From Burkholderia pyrrocinia (GTDB lineage: Bacteria; Pseudomonadota; Gammaproteobacteria; Burkholderiales; Burkholderiaceae): a stretch of 64,000 nt of DNA. Of the stretch, positions 1-8,025 are shown piece by piece. Position 1 is the first letter of the stretch, and every line of letters begins with the position of its first letter. The translations under genes and the position numbers were made by a program. The notes below the pieces were generated by a model. That model made no database searches and was not told where the DNA came from. It was given only the letters and a program-made list of their open reading frames with translations. The DNA is taken from contig NZ_CP011504.1 of assembly GCF_001028665.1 (NCBI RefSeq), positions 806,001 to 870,000 of the forward strand, in the 5' to 3' direction.

Positions 1-1
1 A

Positions 2-1090
2 AGCAGCGTCACGCTGTACGGCGTGATCGACGAAGGCCTGAACTACACGAACAACGTCGGCACCGGCCACGTCTACGAAATGGCAAGCGGCTACGCGCAG
101 GGCAGCCGCTGGGGCCTGAAAGGCAGCGAGGATCTCGGCGGCGGCATGAAGGCGATCTTCCAGCTCGAGAACGGCTTCGACGTGAACAGCGGCCGGCTCA
201 ACCAGGGCGGCCGCATGTTCGGCCGCCAGGCTTATGTCGGCCTGAGCCAGGCACAGTACGGCACGCTGACGTTCGGCCGCCAGTACGACTCGGTGGTCGA
301 CTATCTCGCGCCGACCACCGCCAACGGCAACTGGGGCGGCTACCTGCTCGCGCACCCGTTCGACAACGACAACACCGACAACTCGTTCCGCCTCGACAAC
401 ACGGTGAAGTACGCGAGCCCGAACTTCGGCGGCTTCCAGTTCGGCGGCGCGTACAGCTTCAGCAACAGCACGAGCTTCTCGGACAACCGCGCATACAGCT
501 TCGGCGCGCAATACCAGAACAACGGGCTGCTGATCGGCGCCGCATACCTGCAGGCGAACCATCCGGGCAACGGCTCGGCCGGCGCGATCACCGCGAACGA
601 CGCGAGCTACATCGCCGAGCGCATGCGCGTGTTCGGCGCGGGCATCAACTACACGTTCGGGCCCGCGACGGTCGGCTTCGCGTACACGAACTCGAACTAC
701 AAGAACCCGACCGGCAACGGCTACCTCGGCACGCCGGGCGCGATCATCGCGCCGGGGGCGACGGTCAGCGCGATCAAGTACCAGAACTTCGAAGTGAACG
801 GCGCGTACCAGATCACGCCGGCGTTCATGGTCGGCGCGCAATACGTGCTGTCGCTCGAGAAGTACGACGCATCGACCGGCGACGCGAAGCCGAAGATCCA
901 CTCGGTCGGGCTGATGGCCGACTACAACCTGTCGAAGCGCACCGACGTGTACGTGCAGGCCGCATACCAGCACATCGCCGGCGACAAGACGAACTCGATC
1001 CTCGACCAGGCGTTCATCCCCGGCACCGACGCGCCGTCGTCGACGTCGAACCAGGTGGCCGTGCGGCTCGCGCTGCGCCACAAGTTCTGA
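2..1090 (+). CDS. Gram-negative porin, 3' part (5' end outside window)
   Basis: Outer-membrane general porin of the betaproteobacterial OmpC/Porin_4 type, a trimeric beta-barrel for passive diffusion of small solutes. The frame is open from the first bases (SSVTLYGVIDEGLNY), which matches the first beta-strand just after the signal peptide of this family, so only the signal peptide and a few residues are missing. An internal Met is not the true start. Typical features are the alternating aromatic/Gly strand pattern, the segment RFGRQAYVGL-like at about residue 70, and a C-terminal strand ending in LRHKF with the terminal Phe needed for Bam-dependent insertion. A strong terminator follows 60 bases downstream, so it is probably monocistronic or last in its unit. 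The family is certain; which paralogue is unknown. Confidence 0.93.
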   Translation, partial: SSVTLYGVIDEGLNYTNNVGTGHVYEMASGYAQGSRWGLKGSEDLGGGMKAIFQLENGFDVNSGRLNQGGRMFGRQAYVGLSQAQYGTLTFGRQYDSVVDYLAPTTANGNWGGYLLAHPFDNDNTDNSFRLDNTVKYASPNFGGFQFGGAYSFSNSTSFSDNRAYSFGAQYQNNGLLIGAAYLQANHPGNGSAGAITANDASYIAERMRVFGAGINYTFGPATVGFAYTNSNYKNPTGNGYLGTPGAIIAPGATVSAIKYQNFEVNGAYQITPAFMVGAQYVLSLEKYDASTGDAKPKIHSVGLMADYNLSKRTDVYVQAAYQHIAGDKTNSILDQAFIPGTDAPSSTSNQVAVRLALRHKF

Positions 1091-1148
1091 CGCAACCCGG
1101 TTCTCCGTTCTTCACGCGACACCCGCGCCGGTCTGCCGGGGTGTCTTT

Positions 1149-1185
1149 GCCCGCCCGCAAGCGCAAGCCTGCCGGCGGGCTTTTT
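1149..1185 (+). terminator. Rho-independent terminator of the porin gene
   Basis: A 14-bp stem (1149-1162 with 1167-1180, two mismatches) with a GCAA loop is followed directly by TTTTT at 1181-1185. It lies 60 bases after the porin stop codon. Confidence 0.85.
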
Positions 1186-1241
1186 CGTGCATCCAGCAAT
1201 CGGGCAGTTTGCGAAGTTGCGCGTAGTCCATCGGGCGCGAC

Positions 1242-2114
1242 TCAGTCTCGCAGCGCCATGGCGCGCAGCAGCGCATCGATCTGCCCGAACGCATCCTGCT
1301 GCCACTGTTCGGGCGTGCGATCACCCAGCGCCCGCGTGTCTTCGACGAAGCGCCTCACGCAGGTGGGGCCGTATCCCTCGAAGGTATCGAATTTCTCGGC
1401 GATGTGCCGAAAGCCGCGTTTGCCGCTTGCATGCCCCAGGAGTGGGAGACATTCTTGTGCAAGCGCCTCGATCTCACCAGGGTAGTTCCGCACGCAGTAG
1501 TAGATGTCATAAGCGTCCTTCTGCTTGTAGCGGCCTGCCAGCGCATGGCCTTTCATCGCCAGCAAAGCAGGAATCGAGCACACCGCGATCTCCACGCGGT
1601 TCGTCCCTCCGTCCGGCATCGCCCCGGCCACCGCCACGAATTGATAGAACCGCATCGCCAGGTCTGCACCATCCGCCCGTTGCACGGCGAAGTCGCTGAT
1701 CAAGGGCGGATCGTTCTTGACGATTTCCGCGTCGCGCGGCATCAAGAAATCGACTATGACGTCGATCGCTTCCCCGCCATCTCGCGCCGGAACCTTGCGA
1801 ACCAATTGAAAGCGCCGAAGCCCCTCGCGCTGGGCGTATCCATGGTCTTGAAGCGCTCCGATCAAGGTCGCGTACTCGCCGTCGCCGAGTGCTTCCGCAT
1901 CCAGCCCGACGTCCAAGTCGAGCGTGCCGACGTGGGGCATGTCCTCGTTGGCCAGCAGCAGCCAGGGAACCGCGCCGCCGATGATGGCGAACTTGCCCTT
2001 GAAGCTGCCAAGGATCTGGCCGATCTCAATTAGCACAGACTTCACGGCCGCGGTCGTGCGGTCGTCGTATTCGGCGGCCGACTGTGGTTCCTGGGATGGT
2101 GTCATTTGGGCCAT
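1242..2114 (-). CDS. AbiEii/AbiGii-like nucleotidyltransferase toxin
   Basis: Predicted toxin of a type IV (AbiE-like) toxin-antitoxin or phage-abortive-infection system. The 290-residue protein carries the DNA polymerase-beta-type nucleotidyltransferase signature: GG at residues 46-47, then a D-L-D catalytic pair (D66, D68) in the segment GTLDLDVGL. Further on is the K-x-x-D-x-x-D-I type motif KQKDAYDIYY that is characteristic of AbiEii proteins. The start at 2114 is preceded by AGGA nine bases upstream. A second ATG at 2105 overlaps the upstream stop as ATGA, so translation is coupled to the antitoxin gene (13-bp overlap). Known AbiEii enzymes transfer nucleotides to RNA targets; the target here is unknown. 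The family assignment is good, the defence role is inferred. Confidence 0.8.
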   Translation of the reverse strand: MAQMTPSQEPQSAAEYDDRTTAAVKSVLIEIGQILGSFKGKFAIIGGAVPWLLLANEDMPHVGTLDLDVGLDAEALGDGEYATLIGALQDHGYAQREGLRRFQLVRKVPARDGGEAIDVIVDFLMPRDAEIVKNDPPLISDFAVQRADGADLAMRFYQFVAVAGAMPDGGTNRVEIAVCSIPALLAMKGHALAGRYKQKDAYDIYYCVRNYPGEIEALAQECLPLLGHASGKRGFRHIAEKFDTFEGYGPTCVRRFVEDTRALGDRTPEQWQQDAFGQIDALLRAMALRD

Positions 2115-3160
2115 GAGAGCTTTTCCTGGCGTAAGTGATCGGCGGCCTCGGCGCCGCGTTCACCGGCAATGGAGAGGTCGAGGTAGGTCTGAACCGGACT
2201 CGTGCAGACCGCGCCCGGTGCAGGTTCGACTGCGTCGGCGAGCAGACCCAAGTCCTTAGGAACGCTAACAACCACGTTCTCGCCCTTCGATGCGGCCGCG
2301 AGCTTCAGCGCGGTCTGGAGCTTGCCCAGACCTTCCTGGTCGGCGAAGAAGTAGTGCGTACTGGTGCGCCCGTAAGGAGAAAGCCACTGCGCTGCCGAGA
2401 ATGATGCGAAGGCAGCACGGCCTGGCCCCTCTTCGACGCGCAGTGCGCTTCGGGCAGCGTGTTCGAACGCGCTGCCATGCAGCGGCGTGTAGAACCTCAA
2501 CCGCTCACCAGGCGGTGCCGTGTAGCTGTCGCGCCATGCGTCCAGTAGTGCGTCGGGCTCCGATAGGACGAGACCGCCGTCCGACACACGCGCCCATTCC
2601 CGATCAATCAAGCCGGTGCGCACGTTGCTGACGTGTCCGAGACTGACCCCGGAGATGTCCGACAACTCTGTGACTCGCCATGCACGGCCGGGTTCGCGCA
2701 ACATGACGCGCAGCACTTGCGCAGATTTCGGCTTGAACAGCGACTTGAGTTCGCGTTGTTCGGACGCGGGCTTGTCCGCTACCACGCGTTCGATGAACAC
2801 GCCACCGAAAGCGATTCGGGCGTTTCCCTGCATGTCGAGATAGCCGACGCCCTTCTCTTCGCACAACTGCCTCACTGCCGGCGAGATATAGGGGGCAATG
2901 AAGACAGGCGTCGCCTCGGGAGCCCGGTGCACAACGTAATTCTGCAACTCCAGCAGCGCCGATCGGGCGTACCGCGGTTGCCCGCTCGACTTGCACTCGC
3001 AGATGAGTATGTGCTGCCGACCGTCCACGAGCAGCCGGGCGATCAAGTCCGGCTCCCAATCGCCGGACACGGCTTCGGTATCGATGCCTTCGACCTGAAG
3101 GATCGGAATCTTCTCAAGCAACCCGCGTAGCGCCTCACCAGCTCGAGTTTCTTCTTTCAT
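2102..3160 (-). CDS. AbiEi-like antitoxin/regulator with nuclease-like N-domain
   Basis: First gene of the AbiE-like pair, 352 residues. Start chosen at 3160 (MKEETRAGE) because AAAGGG lies nine bases upstream; the longer frame has no ribosome site. Residues about 25-90 show a PD-(D/E)xK-like pattern (D38, then E55-C-K57 in ILICECKSSG), the fold of restriction-type nucleases. Residues about 140-200 form a winged helix (RVTELSDISGVSLGHVSNV), and the C-terminal region resembles AbiEi domains. AbiEi proteins repress their own operon through inverted repeats and neutralise AbiEii without binding it. Repeated TTTCAG/CTGAAA elements just upstream are candidate operators. Whether the N-domain is an active nuclease is unknown. 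It could alternatively be a general transcription regulator. Confidence 0.72.
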   Translation of the reverse strand: MKEETRAGEALRGLLEKIPILQVEGIDTEAVSGDWEPDLIARLLVDGRQHILICECKSSGQPRYARSALLELQNYVVHRAPEATPVFIAPYISPAVRQLCEEKGVGYLDMQGNARIAFGGVFIERVVADKPASEQRELKSLFKPKSAQVLRVMLREPGRAWRVTELSDISGVSLGHVSNVRTGLIDREWARVSDGGLVLSEPDALLDAWRDSYTAPPGERLRFYTPLHGSAFEHAARSALRVEEGPGRAAFASFSAAQWLSPYGRTSTHYFFADQEGLGKLQTALKLAAASKGENVVVSVPKDLGLLADAVEPAPGAVCTSPVQTYLDLSIAGERGAEAADHLRQEKLSWPK

Positions 3161-3172
3161 TGAATATGGCCC

Positions 3173-3276
3173 TTTCAGCATTCCTTGAAAGTACCACATT
3201 CTCTGAAACAGCGAGCATGAATTTCACCAAAATCACCACTTTCAGCACGCGCTGAAAATAGCTTATGCACTGAAAA
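3173..3276. promoter_or_regulatory. TTTCAG/CTGAAA repeat cluster, candidate AbiEi operators
   Basis: Five TTTCA(G)/(C)TGAAA elements occur in about 100 bases upstream of the antitoxin start: TTTCAG at 3173-3178, TTGAAA at 3185-3190, CTGAAA at 3203-3208, the perfect inverted repeat TTTCAGC-ACGC-GCTGAAA at 3240-3257, and CTGAAA near 3270. AbiEi antitoxins of this family autoregulate by binding such inverted repeats. The operator role is inferred from placement and symmetry. Confidence 0.6.
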
Positions 3277-3700
3277 TCCTGGGTGAGGCAGCGCCGTAGC
3301 TCACACCCGGATCAACAACCGAGTTCAGCCATACCGAGTGTCGGTACTAGGCTTGGACGGATATCCGATGATTTATCCGAGCCCGATTTAACTCGAACCG
3401 ATACCGGTAAGGGCGTCGATTTGACGAGGGGATAGACACAACACGATCAATCTTCTGTTGCCACAACTGTCCGCAAGCATGCTCCTGAGCACGCCTTACC
3501 CCGGACAACAGCGACGTCATAGCGTCGACAAGATCACAGCGTCCGGCAACCATGACCGGTCGACATTCGCCGCGCAGCCGATACACTGTGTGCCGCCTCA
3601 ACGGTCCGCTCCTGCAATCACCGTCTATCCTCCTGTCCCATTGAGCGCGCCCTGTCGTCATGATCCAGTGGTCGGTCCGCGTGGCGCGCATCCCGATCCA
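3277..3700. other. Intergenic region without a supported gene
   Basis: The stretch between the AbiE-like operon and the beta-lactamase holds no frame with a ribosome site or family-like translation. A palindrome CGGATATCCG lies near 3358-3367. It must contain the beta-lactamase promoter, but no clear sigma-70 boxes could be fixed. Confidence 0.5.
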
Positions 3701-4522
3701 ATGGAGTCCCGCTTGAAACACTGGCGCCGCACGCTGCTTGCATTCACCACCGCCCTCCTGGCCGCAGCATCCGCGCATGCCCGCCCCGTCTGTACCGTGG
3801 TCGCCGATGCGACCACCGGCCAGGTGCTCGTACAGCAAGGCGATTGTGCGACCCGCGTCACGCCCGCGTCGACGTTCAAGGTCGCGATCAGCCTGATGGG
3901 CTTCGATGCGGGCATCCTGAAGGACGAACACACGCCGACGCTCGACTTCCACGCCGGCTACCCCGACTGGGGCGGTGCGCCCTGGCGCGAACCGACCGAC
4001 CCGGCACGCTGGATGACGCTGTCGATCTTCTGGTATTCGCAGCAGGTCGCACAGGCGCTCGGACAAGCGCGTTTCCAGCAGTACACCAGCGCATTCGGCT
4101 ACGGCAACGCGGACGTCACCCGCCAGCAGGGCAAATTGAGCGGCGTGATGGGCGCCTGGGTCAATTCGTCGTTGCGGATCTCGCCGCTCGAGCAGGTCGG
4201 CTTCATGCGCAGGGTCGCGAACCGGACGCTGCCGGTCAGCGCGCACGCGTATGACATGACCGAGCGGATCACGCTGATCGACAGGCAGCCGGACGGCTGG
4301 ATCGTGCATGGCAAGACCGGCACGGGATCGCCGGGGCTCAAGTACGACGCGTCGCGCGCGTACGGCTGGTTCGTCGGCTGGGCGGCGAAGGGGCCGCGCA
4401 AGCTCGCGTTCGCGTACCTGATCCAGGACGACCAGCGGCAGGCACCGAACGCCGGCCTGCGTGCGCGCGACACGTTCCTCGACGCACTGCCTGCGCTCGC
4501 GCGACCGGCCCGGCCGCAATGA
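3701..4522 (+). CDS. Class D (OXA-type) beta-lactamase
   Basis: Periplasmic serine beta-lactamase that hydrolyses penicillins through an acyl-enzyme. The 273-residue length fits class D. The start at 3701 gives a signal peptide (positive KHWRR, then a hydrophobic run ending AHA). Motifs in order are S57-T-F-K60 (nucleophile and the Lys that is carbamylated in this class), S108-I-F110 where S-x-V is usual, Y134-G-N136, and K205-T-G207. The W-Y-S-Q-Q segment after the second motif is also typical. The Phe in place of Val at the S-x-V site is a departure that could affect Lys carbamylation or substrate range. It overlaps the next gene by ATGA, so both are probably co-translated. Intrinsic OXA enzymes are common in Burkholderia. 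Confidence 0.93.
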   Translation: MESRLKHWRRTLLAFTTALLAAASAHARPVCTVVADATTGQVLVQQGDCATRVTPASTFKVAISLMGFDAGILKDEHTPTLDFHAGYPDWGGAPWREPTDPARWMTLSIFWYSQQVAQALGQARFQQYTSAFGYGNADVTRQQGKLSGVMGAWVNSSLRISPLEQVGFMRRVANRTLPVSAHAYDMTERITLIDRQPDGWIVHGKTGTGSPGLKYDASRAYGWFVGWAAKGPRKLAFAYLIQDDQRQAPNAGLRARDTFLDALPALARPARPQ

Positions 4523-5658
4523 GCACCGGCCCGCGCAACGCGCGAATCGACCTGCTGCGCGGCGTGTCGATCGTGCTCGTCCTGCTGCATCACTTCAACA
4601 TCGCGTATCCGCTGCGCGACACGGCGCTTGCGCGCGTGCTCGGCTGGGACACGGTCCATGCGATCGTGCGCAACGGCAACTATGGCGTGACGATGTTCTT
4701 CGCGATCTCGGGCTACCTGATCACGTCGAATGCGCGCCGCCGCTGGGGCAGCCTCGGCGCGCTCGACGTGCGCGCGTTCTACGTGTCGCGCGTCGCGCGC
4801 ATCGTCCCGTGCCTGCTCCTGCTGCTCGCGCTCGTCAACGGCCTCGCGGCGGCCGGCGTGCCGATCTTCACGAACCATGCACCGCAAGGCATCGCCGTGT
4901 CGTTCTGGCTCGTGAATCTCGCGTCGCTCACGTTCTGGATGAACGTGCTGATCGGCGCATACGGCTGGGTCAACTACGCGCTCGGCGTGCTGTGGTCGCT
5001 GTCGGTCGAGGAGGTGTTCTACCTGTCGTTTCCGCTGCTGTGCATCGCGCTGCGCCGCGACTCGCGGCTGTTCGCGTTCTGGCTGCTGATTGCCGCGATC
5101 GGTCCCGTGTACCGCTTCACGCATCCGGGTGACGAAGGCGGGTTCCTCTATTCGTACTTCGCGTGCTTCGACGGCATCGCGATCGGCTGCTGCACCGCGT
5201 TGCTCGCCGAACGCGCGCGCTGGCAGGTGCTCGCGGCGGCGCCCGTGCAATGGCTCGCCTCAGCGGCGATGACCGCGCTCTACCTCGCGTGGCCGATCGC
5301 GCAAAGCCATGTGATCGGTGTATCGGCGATGGCGCTCGGCACCGGCGTGCTGCTGATCGGCGCGCATGCGGAACGCGAACCCGCGCACGGCCGCGTACTC
5401 GCGCCGCTGCGCTGGAGCGGCCGCCTCAGCTACGAGCTGTATCTGTTCCACCTGATCGTGCTCGGCGCGCTGCGCACGTTCTGGCCGCCGTCGGGTACGC
5501 ACGGCGACGGCAAGCTGGCGTTGCTCGTCGCGTATCTGGTGCTGTCGGCCGGTTTGAGCGCGATCATCGCGCGCGGCTATGCAACGCCGCTCGACCGCTT
5601 CATCAAACGGGTCGCGTCGCGGCCTGCGGCACGCGTGCCGGACGGCGCGCGCTTCTAG
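4519..5658 (+). CDS. OafA/YrhL-type membrane acyltransferase
   Basis: Acyltransferase_3 family protein of the inner membrane, 379 residues, which moves acyl groups (often acetyl) onto surface glycans, peptidoglycan or glycolipids. The N-terminus has the family signature NARIDLLRGVSIVLVLLHH with the R-D/x-LRG and catalytic-type His, followed by FFAISGYLIT and about ten hydrophobic segments. Residues near 155 show WSLSVEEVFYL, the W-S-L-x-x-E-x-x-F motif of the family. The start overlaps the beta-lactamase stop (ATGA). The pairing of a beta-lactamase with an acyltransferase suggests a role in envelope modification, but the acceptor cannot be read from sequence. A convergent terminator follows. 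Confidence 0.9.
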   Translation: MSTGPRNARIDLLRGVSIVLVLLHHFNIAYPLRDTALARVLGWDTVHAIVRNGNYGVTMFFAISGYLITSNARRRWGSLGALDVRAFYVSRVARIVPCLLLLLALVNGLAAAGVPIFTNHAPQGIAVSFWLVNLASLTFWMNVLIGAYGWVNYALGVLWSLSVEEVFYLSFPLLCIALRRDSRLFAFWLLIAAIGPVYRFTHPGDEGGFLYSYFACFDGIAIGCCTALLAERARWQVLAAAPVQWLASAAMTALYLAWPIAQSHVIGVSAMALGTGVLLIGAHAEREPAHGRVLAPLRWSGRLSYELYLFHLIVLGALRTFWPPSGTHGDGKLALLVAYLVLSAGLSAIIARGYATPLDRFIKRVASRPAARVPDGARF

Positions 5659-5697
5659 CGCCTCGTCGGCAATCCCCGCCGGGTGGCGGCGGGACAG

Positions 5698-5745
5698 AAA
5701 AAACCGGCCAGGGCCCGGCCGGTATCGCACAACGATACCGGCCGG
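5698..5745. terminator. Convergent terminator hairpin
   Basis: A perfect 13-bp stem (5715-5727 with 5733-5745) with a five-base loop lies between two converging genes. On the minus strand it is followed by a second short GGCC stem and TTTTTT (plus-strand A run at 5698-5703), so it best terminates the minus-strand gene while also blocking read-through from the acyltransferase. Confidence 0.7.
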
Positions 5746-5812
5746 CCTGACCGCAAGCCCCGCTTACGAAACGTCGATCGACCGCGCGACCGCGTCATCG
5801 GTCGCGCGTCGG

Positions 5813-6568
5813 TCAATCCAGATAGTCCGCGTATTCCTTGTGCGCGTAGCCGCCGAGCGCCTGCCACGGCAACGGCTCACGCCGCGCCGCCGGCACCTGC
5901 GTCAGCGTCAGCTTGCGCACCACGCGGCCGTCGGCACTCCGGTATTCGACCGACAGCGGCGCCTGCAGCCGTTCGCTCCACAGGATCCGGTTCACGCCGC
6001 GCGCACCGGGCGACTCGACCGCCTGCTCGTACCAGCGGGTACCGGGCGCGTCGCCGGGCTTCGCCGCTCCGAGCCGCTTCAGTTGCGACGGCGGCGTGAC
6101 GTAGTACGCGTTGTCCCACGAGCCGTCGAAGCCCGTGGTTTCGTACTCGGCCGGCGGCACGCTGACGACCGTCCGGTTCGCCGCGTCCACATACTCGATG
6201 CGCGCCGCCTTGCCGTCGTAGGTGACGTGTCGCGCCGCTGCCTGGAAGTTGAAATGCTTGTGTCCGGCATGGGCGGCGGCCGGCTGCACACCGGCGCGCG
6301 GCGGGTCCTGACGCACACGGCCAACGTCGTGGTCATGGTCGTGATCGTCGTCATGCCCGCCGCCCGCCGCCGCGACGGGCAGCACGCGCTCGACCCACAC
6401 GTGGCCATCGCGCCGAACCATCCGTTCGCGGTACATCGTCGTGCGCGTCACGCCGTCGGCCGCCACCGTGCGGCTTTCGTGCAGCAGCACGGCGTCGAGA
6501 TCCGCCGCCGCAAAGGCCGGGAGCGCGGCCAGCCCGCACGCGAGCGCGTAGAGGAAGTGGCGTTTCAT
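5813..6568 (-). CDS. Secreted His/Asp-rich protein of unknown function
   Basis: 251-residue protein with a clear signal peptide (MKRHFLYALACGLAALPAFA). No enzyme family is recognised. A histidine/aspartate stretch (HDDDHDHDHD at about 73-82) and a nearby HAGHKHF suggest metal binding, probably in the periplasm. The rest is a moderately polar beta-rich sequence ending YAHKEYADYLD. It is the third gene of a minus-strand run after two alkaline phosphatases (33-base gap to the first). A Zn/Mg-handling or accessory role for those metalloenzymes is possible but only inferred. Confidence 0.7.
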   Translation of the reverse strand: MKRHFLYALACGLAALPAFAAADLDAVLLHESRTVAADGVTRTTMYRERMVRRDGHVWVERVLPVAAAGGGHDDDHDHDHDVGRVRQDPPRAGVQPAAAHAGHKHFNFQAAARHVTYDGKAARIEYVDAANRTVVSVPPAEYETTGFDGSWDNAYYVTPPSQLKRLGAAKPGDAPGTRWYEQAVESPGARGVNRILWSERLQAPLSVEYRSADGRVVRKLTLTQVPAARREPLPWQALGGYAHKEYADYLD

Positions 6569-6601
6569 CGGAGGTTTCCGTTCATCATGAAGTCGCCGGC
6601 C

Positions 6602-7993
6602 TCAGAAACCGAACGCCGAGCGCACGAGACCGAACACCTTCGTGTTGTCGATCGTGCCCTTGAACGCCTTCGCATCCGCGCCGTCGGCAAACAGCATCAC
6701 GTCGCCGCCGCCGTGCGTCTCCGAGCCCGCGCTGCCCATCCGCACGCCGACTTCCTGCAGGTACGCGTCGTTCATCGCGGTGGCCGAATCGACCGACGCG
6801 CGCACGTTCGGCCGGTTCGCGCCGTTGCCGAACACCAGCGTCGTGTAGGTATTGCCGTCGGCATCCTTGCTCGGCTGGCCGTCGCGATAGTTGCGGCTGA
6901 TGTCGAGAATCGGATTGCCGCGCTTCGAATAGCCGTTGATCGTCATCGTGTGGTCGTGGTCGGCCGTCACGACGATCAGCGTATTCGACAGGTCGACCTT
7001 CGACAGCGCGACGCGGATCGCTTCGTCGAACGCCGCCGTATCCTCGAGCGCGCGCTTCGCGTTGGTGCCGTGCAGCGCATGATCGATCCGGCCGCCTTCG
7101 ACCATCAGGAAATAGCCGTTCGAGTTCTTCGACAGCACGTCGATCGCCTTCGACGTCATGTCCGCGAGGCTCGGCTGCGTCGGCCCTTCGCCCTTGCCCG
7201 CGACACGATCGAGTTCGTATTCGAGATGGCTCGTCGAACTGAACAGGCCGACCAGCTTGCCGTTGCCGGCCTGCGCGAGCTGGTCCTTGGTGGCCACGAC
7301 CGTGTAGCCCTTCGTCTTCATCTCGTCGAGCAGGTTGCGCCCGTCCGCGCGGCCGCGCTTGTTCGCGACCGGATCGAACGGCGTCCAGTGATTGCGGCCG
7401 CCGCCCATCAGCACGTCCACGCCGTCGCCGAGCGCCGCGTTGTAGCCGGCCCCGCCCGGCGCCGCCTGCGCGGCGATGTCGTACTGCGCGTCGCGATGGC
7501 AGATGTGCGAATAGGTCGCGGCGGGCGTCGCGTGCGTGAGCTCGGTCGTCGTGATCGCGCCGACCGCCTTGCCGCGCGCCTTCGCCAGTTCAAGCAGCGT
7601 CGCGACCGGCTGGCCGTTGCCCGGCGCGCAGTTGTTGACGGTCTTGTTGCCGTTGACGTCGCTGCCCGGCGCGACCGCGCGCGTGTCGGACGACATCGAC
7701 AGCACTTCGTTGTTCATCTTCACGCCGGTCATGTACGCGGCCATCGACGGTGCGCTGTCGGTGGTCTGCGCGTCGTTCGAGAAGGTCTTGACGCGCGCGG
7801 TGCGAGCCAGCTTCTCCATCGTCAGTTGTCCTGACTCGCCGACCTTGTAGATCCGGCTCGCCGTCACGGTCGTCGGCCCCATGCCGTCGCCGAGAAAGAA
7901 AATCACGTTCTTCGCCTGGCCGGCGGCGTGCGCCGGGCCGCATGCGAAACCCACGACGGCCAGCGCCGCCGCGATGCACTTGATGGTCGACAT
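6602..7993 (-). CDS. Alkaline phosphatase (PhoA family), paralogue 1
   Basis: Periplasmic phosphomonoesterase, 463 residues with signal peptide (cleavage after AHA, residue 23). The start at 7993 (MSTIKCIAA) gives the signal peptide; the longer open frame runs into the upstream paralogue and is not real. Metal and catalytic motifs are present: D36 in FFLGDGMG, the nucleophile S80 in TTDSAPSM, HxxxxxxAH-type EGGRIDHALH, the TADHDHT pair and SETHGG near the C-terminus. These hold two Zn and one Mg and form the phosphoserine intermediate. It lies 32 bases from the upstream paralogue in the same orientation, so the two are probably cotranscribed. Confidence 0.95.
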   Translation of the reverse strand: MSTIKCIAAALAVVGFACGPAHAAGQAKNVIFFLGDGMGPTTVTASRIYKVGESGQLTMEKLARTARVKTFSNDAQTTDSAPSMAAYMTGVKMNNEVLSMSSDTRAVAPGSDVNGNKTVNNCAPGNGQPVATLLELAKARGKAVGAITTTELTHATPAATYSHICHRDAQYDIAAQAAPGGAGYNAALGDGVDVLMGGGRNHWTPFDPVANKRGRADGRNLLDEMKTKGYTVVATKDQLAQAGNGKLVGLFSSTSHLEYELDRVAGKGEGPTQPSLADMTSKAIDVLSKNSNGYFLMVEGGRIDHALHGTNAKRALEDTAAFDEAIRVALSKVDLSNTLIVVTADHDHTMTINGYSKRGNPILDISRNYRDGQPSKDADGNTYTTLVFGNGANRPNVRASVDSATAMNDAYLQEVGVRMGSAGSETHGGGDVMLFADGADAKAFKGTIDNTKVFGLVRSAFGF

Positions 7994-8025
7994 CCTGTAT
8001 TCCCCTGTACCCGTGTGGTCGGCGC

